64,000 nucleotides of DNA, taken from Chryseobacterium aureum. Lineage in GTDB: Bacteria; Bacteroidota; Bacteroidia; Flavobacteriales; Weeksellaceae. The notes beneath the pieces are model-generated. The model was not told where the DNA came from. It saw only the letters and a program-made list of their open reading frames with translations, and did not search any database. Shown piece by piece: positions 23,989 through 32,511 of the stretch; position 1 is the first letter of the stretch; every line of letters starts with the position of its first letter. Location of the stretch: the NCBI RefSeq assembly GCF_003971235.1, contig NZ_CP034661.1:806001-870000 (forward strand). The letters are read 5' to 3'. The translations under genes and the position numbers were made by a program.

Positions 23989-24008
23989 CATGAGCACAGT
24001 TTAAAAAT

Positions 24009-25430
24009 ATGAGCAAAGAATTTTTATATACAGAAATTGCAGACGGAATTGCAGGACAGATCAGGAATGGCATTCTGAAGACAGGGGACAAACTTCCTTC
24101 CGTAAGAATGCTATGCCAGGAACACCAGGTAAGTATGAATACAGCCAAGCGTGTTTTTCTGGAGCTGGAATCCCAGTCTTTGGTAGAATCTAAACCCCAG
24201 TCCGGCTATTTTGTAAGCCAGCTGCTGTCTGCAAAGCTTCCGTTACCGGAGGTAAGCCGGCCGTCATTGATTGCCAACAACGATGAACCTGATGAGCTGA
24301 TCAGTAAAGTATATGAAAATATGGGGAAAAAAGATCTCACGTTTTTCTCCATTGGAATTCCTTCAGGAGACCTTTTACCCCAGGCGAAGCTGAAGAAAGA
24401 AATTGTAAATGCTATCAGGGAATTAAAAGAAGGAGGCACAGAATATGAGGAACTTCAGGGGAATCTCAAGCTCAGAAGAATGATTGCCATTCGATCCCTT
24501 CAATGGGGAGGCAACCTGAGTGAAAATGATCTGATTACCACTAACGGCGGAATGAATGCTCTTTCTTTCTGTTTAATGGCCCTGGGAAAACCCGGAGATA
24601 CCATAGCGATTGAAAGCCCGTGTTATCCCGGAATTTTACAGCTTGCCAACGGACTGGGTTTAAAAGTACTGGAACTTCCCACCCATCCTACTACCGGAAT
24701 TGAAATTGAAGCTTTGAAAAAAGTAATTCCCCAAATAGACATCTGCCTGCTGATTCCTAACTTCAATTCACCATTAGGAAGCTGTATGCCTGATGAGAAT
24801 AAAAAAGAAATTGTAAAAATACTTTCTGAGAATCATATTCCGCTTATCGAAGATGACGTCTACGGAGATCTTTATTTTGGTTCAAGCCGTCCAAAATGCT
24901 GTAAATCTTTTGATAAAGACGGAAGTGTTCTCTATTGCAGCTCCATTTCAAAAACACTGGCTCCCGGTTATCGGGTGGGCTGGATTGCTCCGGGAAAATA
25001 TAAAGACAAAATCCTTAAACTTAAACTTCTGCACTCCACATCTTCTATTTCTATCGTTAATGAAGCTGTTGCCAATTTTTTAAAGTCTGGAAAATACGAG
25101 AAACATCTTCAGCAGCTTCGCAGAACATTGCAGTTCAATTATCAGAATTACGTTCAGACCATTGCAGAATCTTTTCCGGAGGGTACAAAGACCAGCCGTC
25201 CGCAGGGTGGACTGTCTTTATGGGTAGAGTTCGACAAAAAAATAAAGACTACCGAATTATATGATCTCGCTATCAAACAAAATATTAGTATTGCTCCCGG
25301 AAGAATGTTCACCTTTCAGGATCAGTTTGAAAACTGCATGAGACTTTGTATCGGGCTTCCATGGAATGAAAATACCCGGGAAAAGCTCAGACAAGTTGGT
25401 CAGCTTGCCCAAAAAATATATTTGAAGTAA
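24009..25430 (+). CDS. MocR-type GntR regulator with aminotransferase domain
   Basis: A 473-residue protein. GntR winged helix about 5-70 (GILKTGDKLPSVRMLCQEHQVSMNTAKRV), then a fold-type I aminotransferase with the PLP lysine in SSISKTLAPGYRVGW (about residue 317) and EDDVYGDLYF as PLP-ring segment. The sequence resembles YdcR/PdxR-like regulators. It is divergent from the EamA transporter, a common pairing in which the regulator senses the transported amino compound. It is only distantly similar to the MocR gene at 6542. Confidence 0.92.
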   Translation: MSKEFLYTEIADGIAGQIRNGILKTGDKLPSVRMLCQEHQVSMNTAKRVFLELESQSLVESKPQSGYFVSQLLSAKLPLPEVSRPSLIANNDEPDELISKVYENMGKKDLTFFSIGIPSGDLLPQAKLKKEIVNAIRELKEGGTEYEELQGNLKLRRMIAIRSLQWGGNLSENDLITTNGGMNALSFCLMALGKPGDTIAIESPCYPGILQLANGLGLKVLELPTHPTTGIEIEALKKVIPQIDICLLIPNFNSPLGSCMPDENKKEIVKILSENHIPLIEDDVYGDLYFGSSRPKCCKSFDKDGSVLYCSSISKTLAPGYRVGWIAPGKYKDKILKLKLLHSTSSISIVNEAVANFLKSGKYEKHLQQLRRTLQFNYQNYVQTIAESFPEGTKTSRPQGGLSLWVEFDKKIKTTELYDLAIKQNISIAPGRMFTFQDQFENCMRLCIGLPWNENTREKLRQVGQLAQKIYLK

Positions 25431-25575
25431 GGAAGATGAAGGATGGAAGATGGAAGTCATTATAATCTTAAAAATAATTGATCTCAATTTTTATTGATCA
25501 TATAAAGGATATTTTATAGCTCTTACAGTTCTTTTTATATTCACCAGAACTTCCAGCCTCCTTCTTCCATCCCCC
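25431..25575. repeat. complementary low-complexity intergenic repeat (GGAAGATG type)
   Basis: GGAAGATGaaGGATGGAAGATGGAAG-like sequence at 25431-25456 is imperfectly complementary to the CTTCCAGCCTCCTTCTTCCATCC-like sequence at 25550-25575. The arms bracket an AT-rich stretch between the convergent MocR and Crp/Fnr genes and could serve as a bidirectional stem. Confidence 0.5.
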
Positions 25576-25583
25576 CAGCTTTT

Positions 25584-26180
25584 TTATTTATTATCCGGAA
25601 CGAAATTTTTTCTCGCCAGCTCTTTTCTTACACGGCTTAAGCTTTCCGGGGTAATTCCCAGATAGGAAGCAATCATCCATTGAGGAACTCTTAAAAGCAG
25701 ATCCGGATACATTTTAATGAATTTCATGTATCTCTCTTCTGCGGTCTCTCCCAGCAACGAATTAATCCTGTTCTGAAGACTTCTGATATGTTTCTGAAGA
25801 AGAAAATCACTTCTTTCAATACTGTTCGGGAACTGTTCAACCAGTTTATTAAAGAAATCAGGGTGCAGAAACAGAACTTCCGAATCCTCCACCGCTTCTA
25901 TATAATAGATAGACTTTTCATTGAAATAAAGGCTGCTCCGGTCAGAAATCAGCCAGCTTTCAGGGGCAAACTGTATGATATGTTCTTTTCCGTTTTTATC
26001 AATAGAATACATCTTTATCAGTCCTTTTTCCACGAAGAAAATATGACGGCATATTTCGCCGTACTGAAGAAGAAACTGGTTTTTAGGAATCTTCTTTACT
26101 TCGTAATGCAGACTGCAGGTGTTCACATTTTGAAGGGGAACATTTAAAACTTTGGCTAAATAATTATTTATATTCTTCAT
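25584..26180 (-). CDS. Crp/Fnr family transcriptional regulator of the bacillithiol-type operon
   Basis: A 198-residue protein. Cyclic-nucleotide-binding-like fold about 15-120 (YGEICRHIFFVEKGLIKMYSIDKNGKEHIIQF) and a short C-terminal helix-turn-helix (VPQWMIASYLGITPESLSRVRKEL). There is no iron-sulfur cysteine set and no cAMP motif. The ATG overlaps the stop of the YtxJ gene by four bases (ATGA), so it is the last gene of the operon and probably its own or a linked stress regulator. The recognition-helix style GITPESLSRVRKEL is common to Bacteroidota regulators of this subgroup. Confidence 0.9.
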   Translation of the reverse strand: MKNINNYLAKVLNVPLQNVNTCSLHYEVKKIPKNQFLLQYGEICRHIFFVEKGLIKMYSIDKNGKEHIIQFAPESWLISDRSSLYFNEKSIYYIEAVEDSEVLFLHPDFFNKLVEQFPNSIERSDFLLQKHIRSLQNRINSLLGETAEERYMKFIKMYPDLLLRVPQWMIASYLGITPESLSRVRKELARKNFVPDNK

Positions 26181-26557
26181 GATACGATCTGGCTTAAAGA
26201 AATATCCTGGTGAGAGGCGTTGTTGACAGGTTTTCCGTTTTTTATTACGATGAGCTGCGGACTTTCGTGCCGGATCTCAAAATCGGCCGCTATTTTATTA
26301 GAAATAGGTCTGTAAGCTAACAGATCCAGGTAGTATACGTCTACCTCCTGATCAGAATTTTCAACTTCTTTTTCAAAATTTTTCAGTACCGTTCTGCTGA
26401 TAAAACAGCTGGTTGAGTGCTTAAATATTGCTATTTTGTTCTGAAAAGAATTTTCTACAGCTTTTGCAAGATCTTCTTCAGACTCTATCTTTTTCCAGAA
26501 CGTTTTCTGTTCCGGGGCTTCGTTGTTTCCACCAAATATTTTATCAAAAAAACTCAT
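26177..26557 (-). CDS. ytxJ: YtxJ family bacillithiol-system redox protein
   Basis: A 126-residue thioredoxin-fold protein. It starts MSFFDKIFGG with a linker, then FWKKIESEEDLAKAVENS and the strand KIAIFKHSTSCFISRTVLKNFEKEV holding the single active-site cysteine C51. SPQLIVIKNGKPV carries the proline strand of the fold. YtxJ (monothiol bacilliredoxin-like) proteins are linked to bacillithiol by gene context and are widespread in Bacteroidota. Overlaps of four bases on both sides place it in the middle of a tight operon with DUF1569, YfiT and Crp genes. Confidence 0.9.
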   Translation of the reverse strand: MSFFDKIFGGNNEAPEQKTFWKKIESEEDLAKAVENSFQNKIAIFKHSTSCFISRTVLKNFEKEVENSDQEVDVYYLDLLAYRPISNKIAADFEIRHESPQLIVIKNGKPVNNASHQDISLSQIVS

Positions 26558-27015
26558 ACATTAAATTGTTTTAGATGGTGATCAAGATGTTTGTATTCTA
26601 AAAATGGCCAGTCTTTTTCAGTCATTTTACCGAATAATCTGTGGCGGTCCGGCAGCGTGTGTGTTTCACAAGCTTTCCGGAACTCCTCCAGCGTTTTCAG
26701 CAGATTGGTTTTTGATCCATCAAAATCACAATCAAAATTAACGATTAGTTTTTGAAAAGTAGGCATGTTTCTGGGAATTCCATTATTGAAAACATACATT
26801 TCCGCCTTCGTTAATATCCCGATGGTCTCAAACAGGAGGTTAATACGCGGAAGTTCAACACTTCCCAACGCCACCTGAAGAACCAGATCACAATGCTTCA
26901 GCATCTGACATACGTTCATTTTACCCCATTTCCCAATGGAATTTTCAGATAACATGGAAATTCTGCTGATGATTTCCTTATAATATTGGGGATTATTAAG
27001 ACTTTTTCTTACCAA
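26554..27015 (-). CDS. DUF1569 family DinB-like protein, TTG start
   Basis: A 153-residue DinB-fold four-helix protein of the DUF1569 type. It has KWGKMNVCQMLKHCDLVLQVALG with metal-type His/Cys, TFQKLIVNFDCDFDGSK, and GKMTEKDWPFLEYKHLDHHLKQFNV with the second His cluster. Its frame opens at a TTG opposite 27013-27015 that overlaps the YfiT stop by seven bases. The first in-frame ATG is 20 codons later and would cut the family's RKSLxNP start, so TTG is preferred. It is probably a metal-dependent thiol-transferase or binding protein, by analogy with YfiT. Confidence 0.82.
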   Translation of the reverse strand: MVRKSLNNPQYYKEIISRISMLSENSIGKWGKMNVCQMLKHCDLVLQVALGSVELPRINLLFETIGILTKAEMYVFNNGIPRNMPTFQKLIVNFDCDFDGSKTNLLKTLEEFRKACETHTLPDRHRLFGKMTEKDWPFLEYKHLDHHLKQFNV

Positions 27016-27545
27016 CCTTTTTCTATCTTCAGATGTTCAATATGAGCAAAATGATGATTACAGTGCCAGACGTATAAAGCCAGGCTTTCTCTTAAATTAT
27101 AGCTTTTATTGTGCTCAGGATGATGAAATGTTCTTTCAAACTGCTTATTGGTAAGACTTTTAAGAAGAACAACCCATCTCTGGTGTGTTCCTTTCAGCAT
27201 TCTCATTGCCGGTTTTACAGGCATATGAAAACTATCCTGAAGTTCTGCCCATTTGGCTTCATCATAAGGCTTGATGGTAGGATTATCTTCTGTAAGGGCC
27301 AGTTTGAAACGGATAAAACTGTTCATATGGCTGTCTGAAAGATGGTTTATAAGCTGTCTTACCGTCCACCCGCCTTCTCGGTAAGGCGTGTCCAGCTGGT
27401 CGTCCGTAAAATGTTCAATGAGATTTTTCAGTCTGCCGGGAAAGTCTTTGATCACTTTGATATAAGTATCCAATGTGGTGTCACAGATGCTTTCAGGAGC
27501 TTGAAACTGGCCTATCGGAAACTTTTTTTTCTCTAAATCACTCAT
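27009..27545 (-). CDS. YfiT family bacillithiol transferase (DinB fold)
   Basis: A 178-residue protein with the YfiT/BstA signature. It has FPIGQFQAPESI at the start, FTDDQLDTPYREGGWTVRQLINHLSDSHMNSF near 46-77, and WHCNHHFAHIEHL near 160-172. H68, H164 and H168 are placed to form the three-histidine metal site of the DinB fold. YfiT proteins conjugate bacillithiol or related thiols to electrophiles. It is first in the four-gene operon, with a dyad AATTC-AA-GAATT about 105 bases upstream. Confidence 0.92.
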   Translation of the reverse strand: MSDLEKKKFPIGQFQAPESICDTTLDTYIKVIKDFPGRLKNLIEHFTDDQLDTPYREGGWTVRQLINHLSDSHMNSFIRFKLALTEDNPTIKPYDEAKWAELQDSFHMPVKPAMRMLKGTHQRWVVLLKSLTNKQFERTFHHPEHNKSYNLRESLALYVWHCNHHFAHIEHLKIEKGW

Positions 27546-27649
27546 TGGTCAAAGGTTTTTAATTTTTTTAATTATTACTGATTTTTCCATCATTATTGAT
27601 CAGGATAAATGACGAAAATCAGCTTGTGCGAATTTATCAAAAATTCAAG

Positions 27650-27661
27650 AATTTAACGTGA
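27650..27661. promoter_or_regulatory. dyad AATTCAAGAATT upstream of the YfiT operon
   Basis: AATTC-AA-GAATT follows TTATCAAA and is repeated as TTATCAAAAATTC-GA-GAATT ahead of pncA near 29099-29118. Both are perfect five-base-arm dyads inside similar 20-base contexts. A shared operator is possible but weakly supported in such AT-rich DNA. Confidence 0.25.
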
Positions 27662-27712
27662 ATAAAGCATGAATTGTACCGATAATAATTTTTGTGGTAC
27701 CGATTCTTCATT

Positions 27713-27748
27713 AAAAAAGGATTCAATTATATAAACTGAATCCTTTTT
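27713..27748 (-). terminator. terminator of the DEAD-box helicase gene
   Basis: AAAAAGGATTCA pairs with TGAATCCTTTTT around an AT loop. On the minus strand it is followed by a T run, just after the helicase stop at 27765. Confidence 0.85.
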
Positions 27749-27764
27749 ACTGATAAATCATTGA

Positions 27765-28907
27765 TTAATATCCGTGTAAATCAATACCTTCTGTTCTTTG
27801 GAGCGTAACTTTTCTGCCCATTTTCTTTTGAATAACCCGGAAATGCTGCAATTCATCATCCGTCAGAATAGTAATGGCAGTTCCTTTTTCGTTGGCACGC
27901 CCTGTTCTCCCGATGCGGTGGATGTAATCTAACGGGGAACGCGGTAATTCATAATTAATGACACATGGCAGGGATTCTATGTGAATTCCACGGCCAATTA
28001 AGTCGGTAGCCACCAAAATCTGAGCTCCGTCTACTTTAAATTCTTCCAGATTATTCCTCCTCGCTCCCTGCGACTTCTGGCTGTGAATAGCTACAGCCTT
28101 TATTTTATTCTTTTTAAGCTTCTCTACCAGATTATCCGCAGATCTTGTAGAAGAAACAAAAACCAGGGCTTTTTCTACTTTCTTTTCTTTAATCAGATAT
28201 CTTAAAAAAGGTCCTTTATTTTCCGGAGCAACATGGTAGGCTAGCTGTTCAATATGATCAATTTCAACTTCTTCTTTTTTAATCTCAATAAGAATAGGAT
28301 TGATAGAAAGACGTTGTTTCATTTCAGCCACTTTATCATTCAGAGTTGCCGAAAACAAAATGGTCTGTTTGGCTACAGGCATCATGGCAAAAAGCTTATT
28401 CATTTCTTCACCAAATCCAAGCTGAAACATTTTATCGGCTTCATCAATTACCAGATGTTTAATTGCTGAGATACTTAACGCGTTGTGATCAATTAAATCC
28501 AGCAAACGCCCCGGAGTGGCGATCAGAACTTCCACCCCAAACATTCCTTTCATCTGTGGATTGATAGAAACTCCCCCATACACTGCCATTGTACGCACTT
28601 CCCTTTTCAGATTTTCTGTAAAAGCCCTGCAAACTTCATCAATCTGTATGGCCAGCTCACGCGTGGGAACCAATATCAAAGCCTGAATATTCCGGTCTTT
28701 CTTAGCTTCTGCATTCTGTAATTTTTCTAAAATCGGCATCACAAAACAAGCCGTTTTACCGGAACCTGTCTGTGCAATTCCCATCAGATCTTTTCCCTGC
28801 AAAATAACAGGAACAGCCTGCTCCTGAATGGGAAACGGTTTTAAATACCCTAATTTTTTAACAGAACGAATAATATTGTGTGATAATCCTAAAGACTCAA
28901 ATGACAT
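27765..28907 (-). CDS. DEAD-box RNA helicase (RhlE-like core)
   Basis: A 380-residue helicase with all core motifs: Q motif FPIQEQA (26-32), motif I AQTGSGKT (45-52), PTRELA (81-86), TPGR, DEAD (155-158), SAT, and HRIGRTGR near 333-340. It ends soon after the second RecA domain with a short tail and no basic C-terminal extension, shorter than many RhlE proteins. It unwinds RNA in ribosome assembly or cold adaptation in the family. Monocistronic, flanked by its own terminator. Confidence 0.93.
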   Translation of the reverse strand: MSFESLGLSHNIIRSVKKLGYLKPFPIQEQAVPVILQGKDLMGIAQTGSGKTACFVMPILEKLQNAEAKKDRNIQALILVPTRELAIQIDEVCRAFTENLKREVRTMAVYGGVSINPQMKGMFGVEVLIATPGRLLDLIDHNALSISAIKHLVIDEADKMFQLGFGEEMNKLFAMMPVAKQTILFSATLNDKVAEMKQRLSINPILIEIKKEEVEIDHIEQLAYHVAPENKGPFLRYLIKEKKVEKALVFVSSTRSADNLVEKLKKNKIKAVAIHSQKSQGARRNNLEEFKVDGAQILVATDLIGRGIHIESLPCVINYELPRSPLDYIHRIGRTGRANEKGTAITILTDDELQHFRVIQKKMGRKVTLQRTEGIDLHGY

Positions 28908-29123
28908 AAAAAATACTTATTTCCTGCAAAGATACGGTATTGATATTTGGCTCATACCCTAAATATAATAGGTTTCAGAGAAAATTCAAATTATTCTAAC
29001 TTGTATTCCTCTCATTTCCGGAGGATTAAAAATTTACATTGCCGATTTGTCCGATAATTCGGTTTTGGACAAGTTTTTGCGTATTTGTTTTGTAAATTTA
29101 TCAAAAATTCGAGAATTCAAAAT

Positions 29124-29729
29124 ATGAAAAAAGCGTTAATAATAGTGGATGTACAGAATGATTTTTGTGAAGGCGGAGCACTTGCAGTCCCTGGAGCCAA
29201 CGAAATTATTCCCTATATCAATCTTCTGATGGAAGAAAACGAATATGATCAGATCGTTTTAACCCAGGACTGGCACCCGGCAGGTCATAAAAGTTTTGCA
29301 AGCAACAATGGCAGAAAGGTGGGTGAAAGTATTATTTTAAATGGTGTTCCTCAGTTTATGTGGCCGGATCACTGCATACAGGGAACTTTCGGCGCAGAAT
29401 TCCATAAAGATCTGAACAGAGACAAGGTAACCCATATAATACAGAAAGGTAAAAATATTGAAATAGACAGCTATAGCGGCTTCCAGGATAATAATCACTT
29501 TATGAAAACGGGACTGGACGATTTCCTTAAGTACCATGATATTCAATTGGTGGAAATTGTAGGCCTGGCATTAGACTACTGCGTTAAATTTACGGCACAG
29601 GATGCGGTGGCTAACGGATACGTAACCTGTCTTCATTTTAACGGAACACGCGCTGTCAATGTAAAACCGGACAACGCCAGAGATGCCATCTACGATATGA
29701 TTGAAAAGGGAGTGACAGTGCTTGGATAA
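29124..29729 (+). CDS. pncA: bifunctional nicotinamidase/pyrazinamidase
   Basis: A 201-residue isochorismatase-fold amidase of normal length, from the ATG at 29124; the in-frame start at 29085 is upstream in promoter-like sequence. D9 in IIVDVQNDF, metal ligands D49, H51 and H55 in TQDWHPAGH, a lysine in HIIQKGK (108-110), and the nucleophile C153 in LALDYCVKFTA form the active site. It hydrolyses nicotinamide to nicotinate for NAD salvage. Single gene, with a hairpin terminator downstream. Confidence 0.93.
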   Translation: MKKALIIVDVQNDFCEGGALAVPGANEIIPYINLLMEENEYDQIVLTQDWHPAGHKSFASNNGRKVGESIILNGVPQFMWPDHCIQGTFGAEFHKDLNRDKVTHIIQKGKNIEIDSYSGFQDNNHFMKTGLDDFLKYHDIQLVEIVGLALDYCVKFTAQDAVANGYVTCLHFNGTRAVNVKPDNARDAIYDMIEKGVTVLG

Positions 29730-29905
29730 TTATGAATTATAAATGATGAATTATGAATTTTTAGATTCACAGCTTAAGACAATAAAAAAGCGCAGAAAAT
29801 TCTGCGCTTTTTGCTTTTTATCCTAAAATCCTTTTTGAAAAAATGATATAAGCTAGAACCCTGAATCTGTCATTCATAATTCATAACTCATCATTTATCA
29901 TTATT
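29728..29905. repeat. long imperfect inverted repeat (AATTATGAATTA type)
   Basis: The 29728-29760 stretch (units of AATTATGAATT, ATAAATGATGA) is imperfectly complementary to 29872-29905 (ATTCATAATTCATAACTCATC and on). The arms of over 30 bases bracket a strong terminator between the convergent pncA and pseudouridine synthase genes. Confidence 0.6.
29784..29813. terminator. bidirectional terminator
   Basis: AAAAGCGCAGAA pairs perfectly with TTCTGCGCTTTT, followed by TT on the plus strand and preceded by A run on the other. It serves pncA and the convergent pseudouridine synthase gene. Confidence 0.85.
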
Positions 29906-31087
29906 CTAAAGCATTTTAAGGTTATTCACTTCCAGTTCGGTAAGGATTCTCCAGTGTCCTCTCTTGATATTCTTCTTCGTAAGCCCTGCAAACATGACCC
30001 TGTCTAAAGCTTCTACTTCGTACCCTAATCGTTGGAAAATTCTTCTGATAACACGGTTCCATCCAATGTGGATCTCAATTCCGATTTCGTTTTTAGGTTT
30101 CCCTTCAATATATGAAATCTGATCTACAACGGCTACTCCTTCATCAAGGCGGATACCTTCTGCAATAAGACGTAAATCTTCACCGGTAAGCTTTTTATCC
30201 AGGGTTACATGATAGATTTTCTTAGCATCAAAAGAAGGATGCGTCAGCTTTTTCGTCATGTGTCCGTCATTCGTTAATAAAATAACTCCTGTGGTAGAAC
30301 GGTCCAGTCTTCCCACCGGGAAAAGTCTGTATGGTGAAGCGTTCGCTACAAGATCCATTACCGTTTTTCTTGCTTTATCATCTTTTGTTGTAGAAATATA
30401 ACCTTTTGGCTTATTCAATAGTACATACACAGGTTTTTCAGGAGTAATACCCTGTCCGTCAAAAACTACTTTGTCTGTTTTCTGAACCTGGTAACCCATT
30501 TCTGTTACTACCTGCCCGTTCACTTCCACCAATCCCTGAGTAATCAGATCATCAGCTTCTCTTCTGCTGCAGATTCCGGAATTAGCAATATACTTATTAA
30601 GGCGGATGCTGTCTTTGTGAACGTCTTTTTCAATTTTGTTCAGTCTTCTTTTCTGTACAAAAGATCTTGTTTTGTCGTCATTTCTATCGTCTCCGCTAGA
30701 GGGTCTTCTACCGTATTTCAGACTGCCTCTTTCATACTTATCTCTGGTATCGAAACTTCTTCCGCCTCTTTTGGGTTTACCGAAAGATTTTTTCTCATAT
30801 CCTTCACTTTTGTTCGTGATATAAGGTTTTCTTTCAGATCTTGACCCGGAATCTTCATTGGAATTTTCGAAACTGTCTGTATTTCTTTTGAAAGGTTTCT
30901 TTTCAAATCTTGAGTTGGATCCCTGATGTTCTGGACCTTTTTTTCCCCCGTCTTTAGAAAACGGCTTCTTAAAAGGCTTTGATCCTGAAGAATTTCCAGA
31001 TCTGGAAGCACGAGAATCATCAGAACTTTTCTTGGTTGAAATTCTTGGTCTCTTTGGTCTGTCTGAATTATTATTATCTCTGCTCAT
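29906..31087 (-). CDS. rRNA pseudouridine synthase (RsuA/RluB/RluF family) with long disordered N-terminus
   Basis: A 393-residue protein. Residues 1 to about 155 are a low-complexity Lys/Arg/Ser/Asn/Gly-rich tail. An S4 RNA-binding domain spans about 160-207 (IRLNKYIANSGICSRREADDLI). The catalytic domain follows, with D262 in LFPVGRLDRSTTGVILLTNDG and NKPKGY at 225-230. The enzyme family isomerises specific uridines in ribosomal RNA. The basic extension is typical for Bacteroidota homologs and likely binds RNA. The ATG at 31087 has a -7 element TATCTTTG at the complement of 31102-31109. Confidence 0.92.
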   Translation of the reverse strand: MSRDNNNSDRPKRPRISTKKSSDDSRASRSGNSSGSKPFKKPFSKDGGKKGPEHQGSNSRFEKKPFKRNTDSFENSNEDSGSRSERKPYITNKSEGYEKKSFGKPKRGGRSFDTRDKYERGSLKYGRRPSSGDDRNDDKTRSFVQKRRLNKIEKDVHKDSIRLNKYIANSGICSRREADDLITQGLVEVNGQVVTEMGYQVQKTDKVVFDGQGITPEKPVYVLLNKPKGYISTTKDDKARKTVMDLVANASPYRLFPVGRLDRSTTGVILLTNDGHMTKKLTHPSFDAKKIYHVTLDKKLTGEDLRLIAEGIRLDEGVAVVDQISYIEGKPKNEIGIEIHIGWNRVIRRIFQRLGYEVEALDRVMFAGLTKKNIKRGHWRILTELEVNNLKML

Positions 31088-31101
31088 TCTAAAAATTTCT
31101 G

Positions 31102-31150
31102 CAAAGATAGTAATTTAGTTACGAGTTAAAAATTAAGAATCATAACTTTG
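31102..31150. promoter_or_regulatory. divergent promoters of pseudouridine synthase and aroB
   Basis: The minus strand has TATCTTTG (complement of 31102-31109), 15 bases ahead of the ATG at 31087. The plus strand has TAACTTTG at 31143-31150, 39 bases ahead of the aroB ATG. Both match the Bacteroidota -7 element. Confidence 0.6.
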
Positions 31151-31188
31151 CACTATAGTTTACATTTTAACTTAACATACAATAGAAG

Positions 31189-32235
31189 ATGATAACAATA
31201 TTAAACGATAATTTTTCTCAACTTAATGAGTTTCTTCACGAAAAAACATTCAGCAAAATATTTATCCTTGTTGATGAAAATACTCATGAATACTGTCTTC
31301 CTATTCTTTTGGGCAATATGGAAACAGACCTGGGTTTTGAAATTTTAGAGATTGAAGCAGGGGAAGAAATGAAAAATATCCAGACAGCCAATCAGCTGTG
31401 GGAAATTCTTACAGAAATGCAGGCAGACAGAAAAGCATTGGTTATCAACCTTGGAGGAGGCGTCATTACGGATATGGGCGGATTTGTTGCATCTACTTAT
31501 AAAAGAGGAATACAGTTTATCAACATCCCTACCACCCTTTTATCCATGTGTGATGCATCCATAGGAGGAAAAACGGGTATTGATCTGATGCACTATAAAA
31601 ATATGGTGGGCACCTTTGCTTTCCCGGAACAGATTTTTATTTTTCCGAAATTCTTAGAAACATTACCTTTTAAAGAATTAAGAAGCGGATTCGCAGAAAT
31701 GCTGAAACATGGTTTAATTGCGGATAAAAATCATTGGGATCAGCTGATCCAGATCCGCAAGCTGGAAGTGGAAACAGTCATTCCGCATATTCAGACTTCC
31801 ATGAATATCAAGCAGGACGTTGTAGACAAGGATTTTCATGAGCAGAATATCAGAAAAACGCTGAACTTCGGTCATACCATAGGTCATGCAGTAGAAAGTT
31901 TATGCTTACAGCAGGGAAATCCTATCCTTCATGGTGAGGCGGTTGCTATGGGGATGATTGCGGAAGCTCACCTTGCTTATCTTGAAAACCTGATCTCTGA
32001 AGAGGATGCGAAAGCCATCATTGAAAACGTGCAGAGATATTATCCTTACCTTGATATCAGTGATTTTAAAGATGAGGATATCACCGCTTTATTACTGAAT
32101 GATAAGAAAAATACAGACCGCAAAATCAATTTCTCATTGCTTTCCGGAATTGGATCCTGCATTTACGACCACCAGTCAAGCCAGGAAAATATCGTTGAGT
32201 CATTATCCTTTTACAGAAAATTGAATGATGCTTAA
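31189..32235 (+). CDS. aroB: 3-dehydroquinate synthase
   Basis: A 348-residue enzyme of the shikimate pathway that converts DAHP to 3-dehydroquinate using NAD and a divalent metal. The NAD motif NLGGGVITDMGGFVAS is about residues 86-101, followed by IPTTLLSMCDASIGGKTGID. The metal-site motifs are FAEMLKHGL, NFGHTIGHAVE and LHGEAVAMGM. Normal length and all motifs intact. Cytoplasmic, monocistronic, with a -7 element upstream and a hairpin terminator downstream. Confidence 0.95.
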   Translation: MITILNDNFSQLNEFLHEKTFSKIFILVDENTHEYCLPILLGNMETDLGFEILEIEAGEEMKNIQTANQLWEILTEMQADRKALVINLGGGVITDMGGFVASTYKRGIQFINIPTTLLSMCDASIGGKTGIDLMHYKNMVGTFAFPEQIFIFPKFLETLPFKELRSGFAEMLKHGLIADKNHWDQLIQIRKLEVETVIPHIQTSMNIKQDVVDKDFHEQNIRKTLNFGHTIGHAVESLCLQQGNPILHGEAVAMGMIAEAHLAYLENLISEEDAKAIIENVQRYYPYLDISDFKDEDITALLLNDKKNTDRKINFSLLSGIGSCIYDHQSSQENIVESLSFYRKLNDA

Positions 32236-32274
32236 CGTTTTTATTAAAAAATTACATCCGTTTTAATTGATATT

Positions 32275-32290
32275 TTGACAAAATTGTCAA
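32275..32290. promoter_or_regulatory. possible enhancer-binding dyad upstream of the first sigma54 promoter
   Basis: TTGACA-AAAT-TGTCAA lies about 140 bases ahead of the -24 element at 32415. That is a usual distance for a sigma54 activator site. A related core TTGACCAATCAA occurs at 34130-34141. Confidence 0.3.
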
Positions 32291-32354
32291 TTTAGACTAT
32301 ATCTAAACAAATGTTTATTTAAAATAATAACAAACTGATATTCAATTAGATATT

Positions 32355-32390
32355 TCAAAAATCACTTAAACACTAAGTGATTTTTTTATT
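32355..32390 (+). terminator. terminator of aroB
   Basis: AAATCACTTA pairs with TAAGTGATTT around a five-base loop and is followed by TTTTTTATT. Confidence 0.85.
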
Positions 32391-32414
32391 GATTTTACTC
32401 ATAAAAAATAGTTT

Positions 32415-32429
32415 TGGCAAGCAATTTGA
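32415..32429 (+). promoter_or_regulatory. sigma54-type promoter of outer-membrane gene 1
   Basis: TGGCAA-GCAAT-TTGA: GG at 32416-32417 and the -12 G at 32428 are 12 bases apart, as in the TGGCAC-N5-TTGC consensus. The -12 C is replaced by A. The ATG follows at 32512, leaving a leader of about 70 bases. Confidence 0.65.
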
Positions 32430-32511
32430 AAGATACTCTGCGTTCAACTGAAAATGCTGAACAGTAGTAAAATTTAAAATTAAGAAAGAGTAAAATTAAA
32501 AAATTAAAGTT

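Noticed and set aside
29066..29080. TGGACA-AGTTT-TTGC upstream of pncA as a sigma54 site
   Set aside because: GG and GC spacing is right, but the -24 element is TGGAC rather than TGGCA; the gene is a housekeeping enzyme. Left out as too weak.
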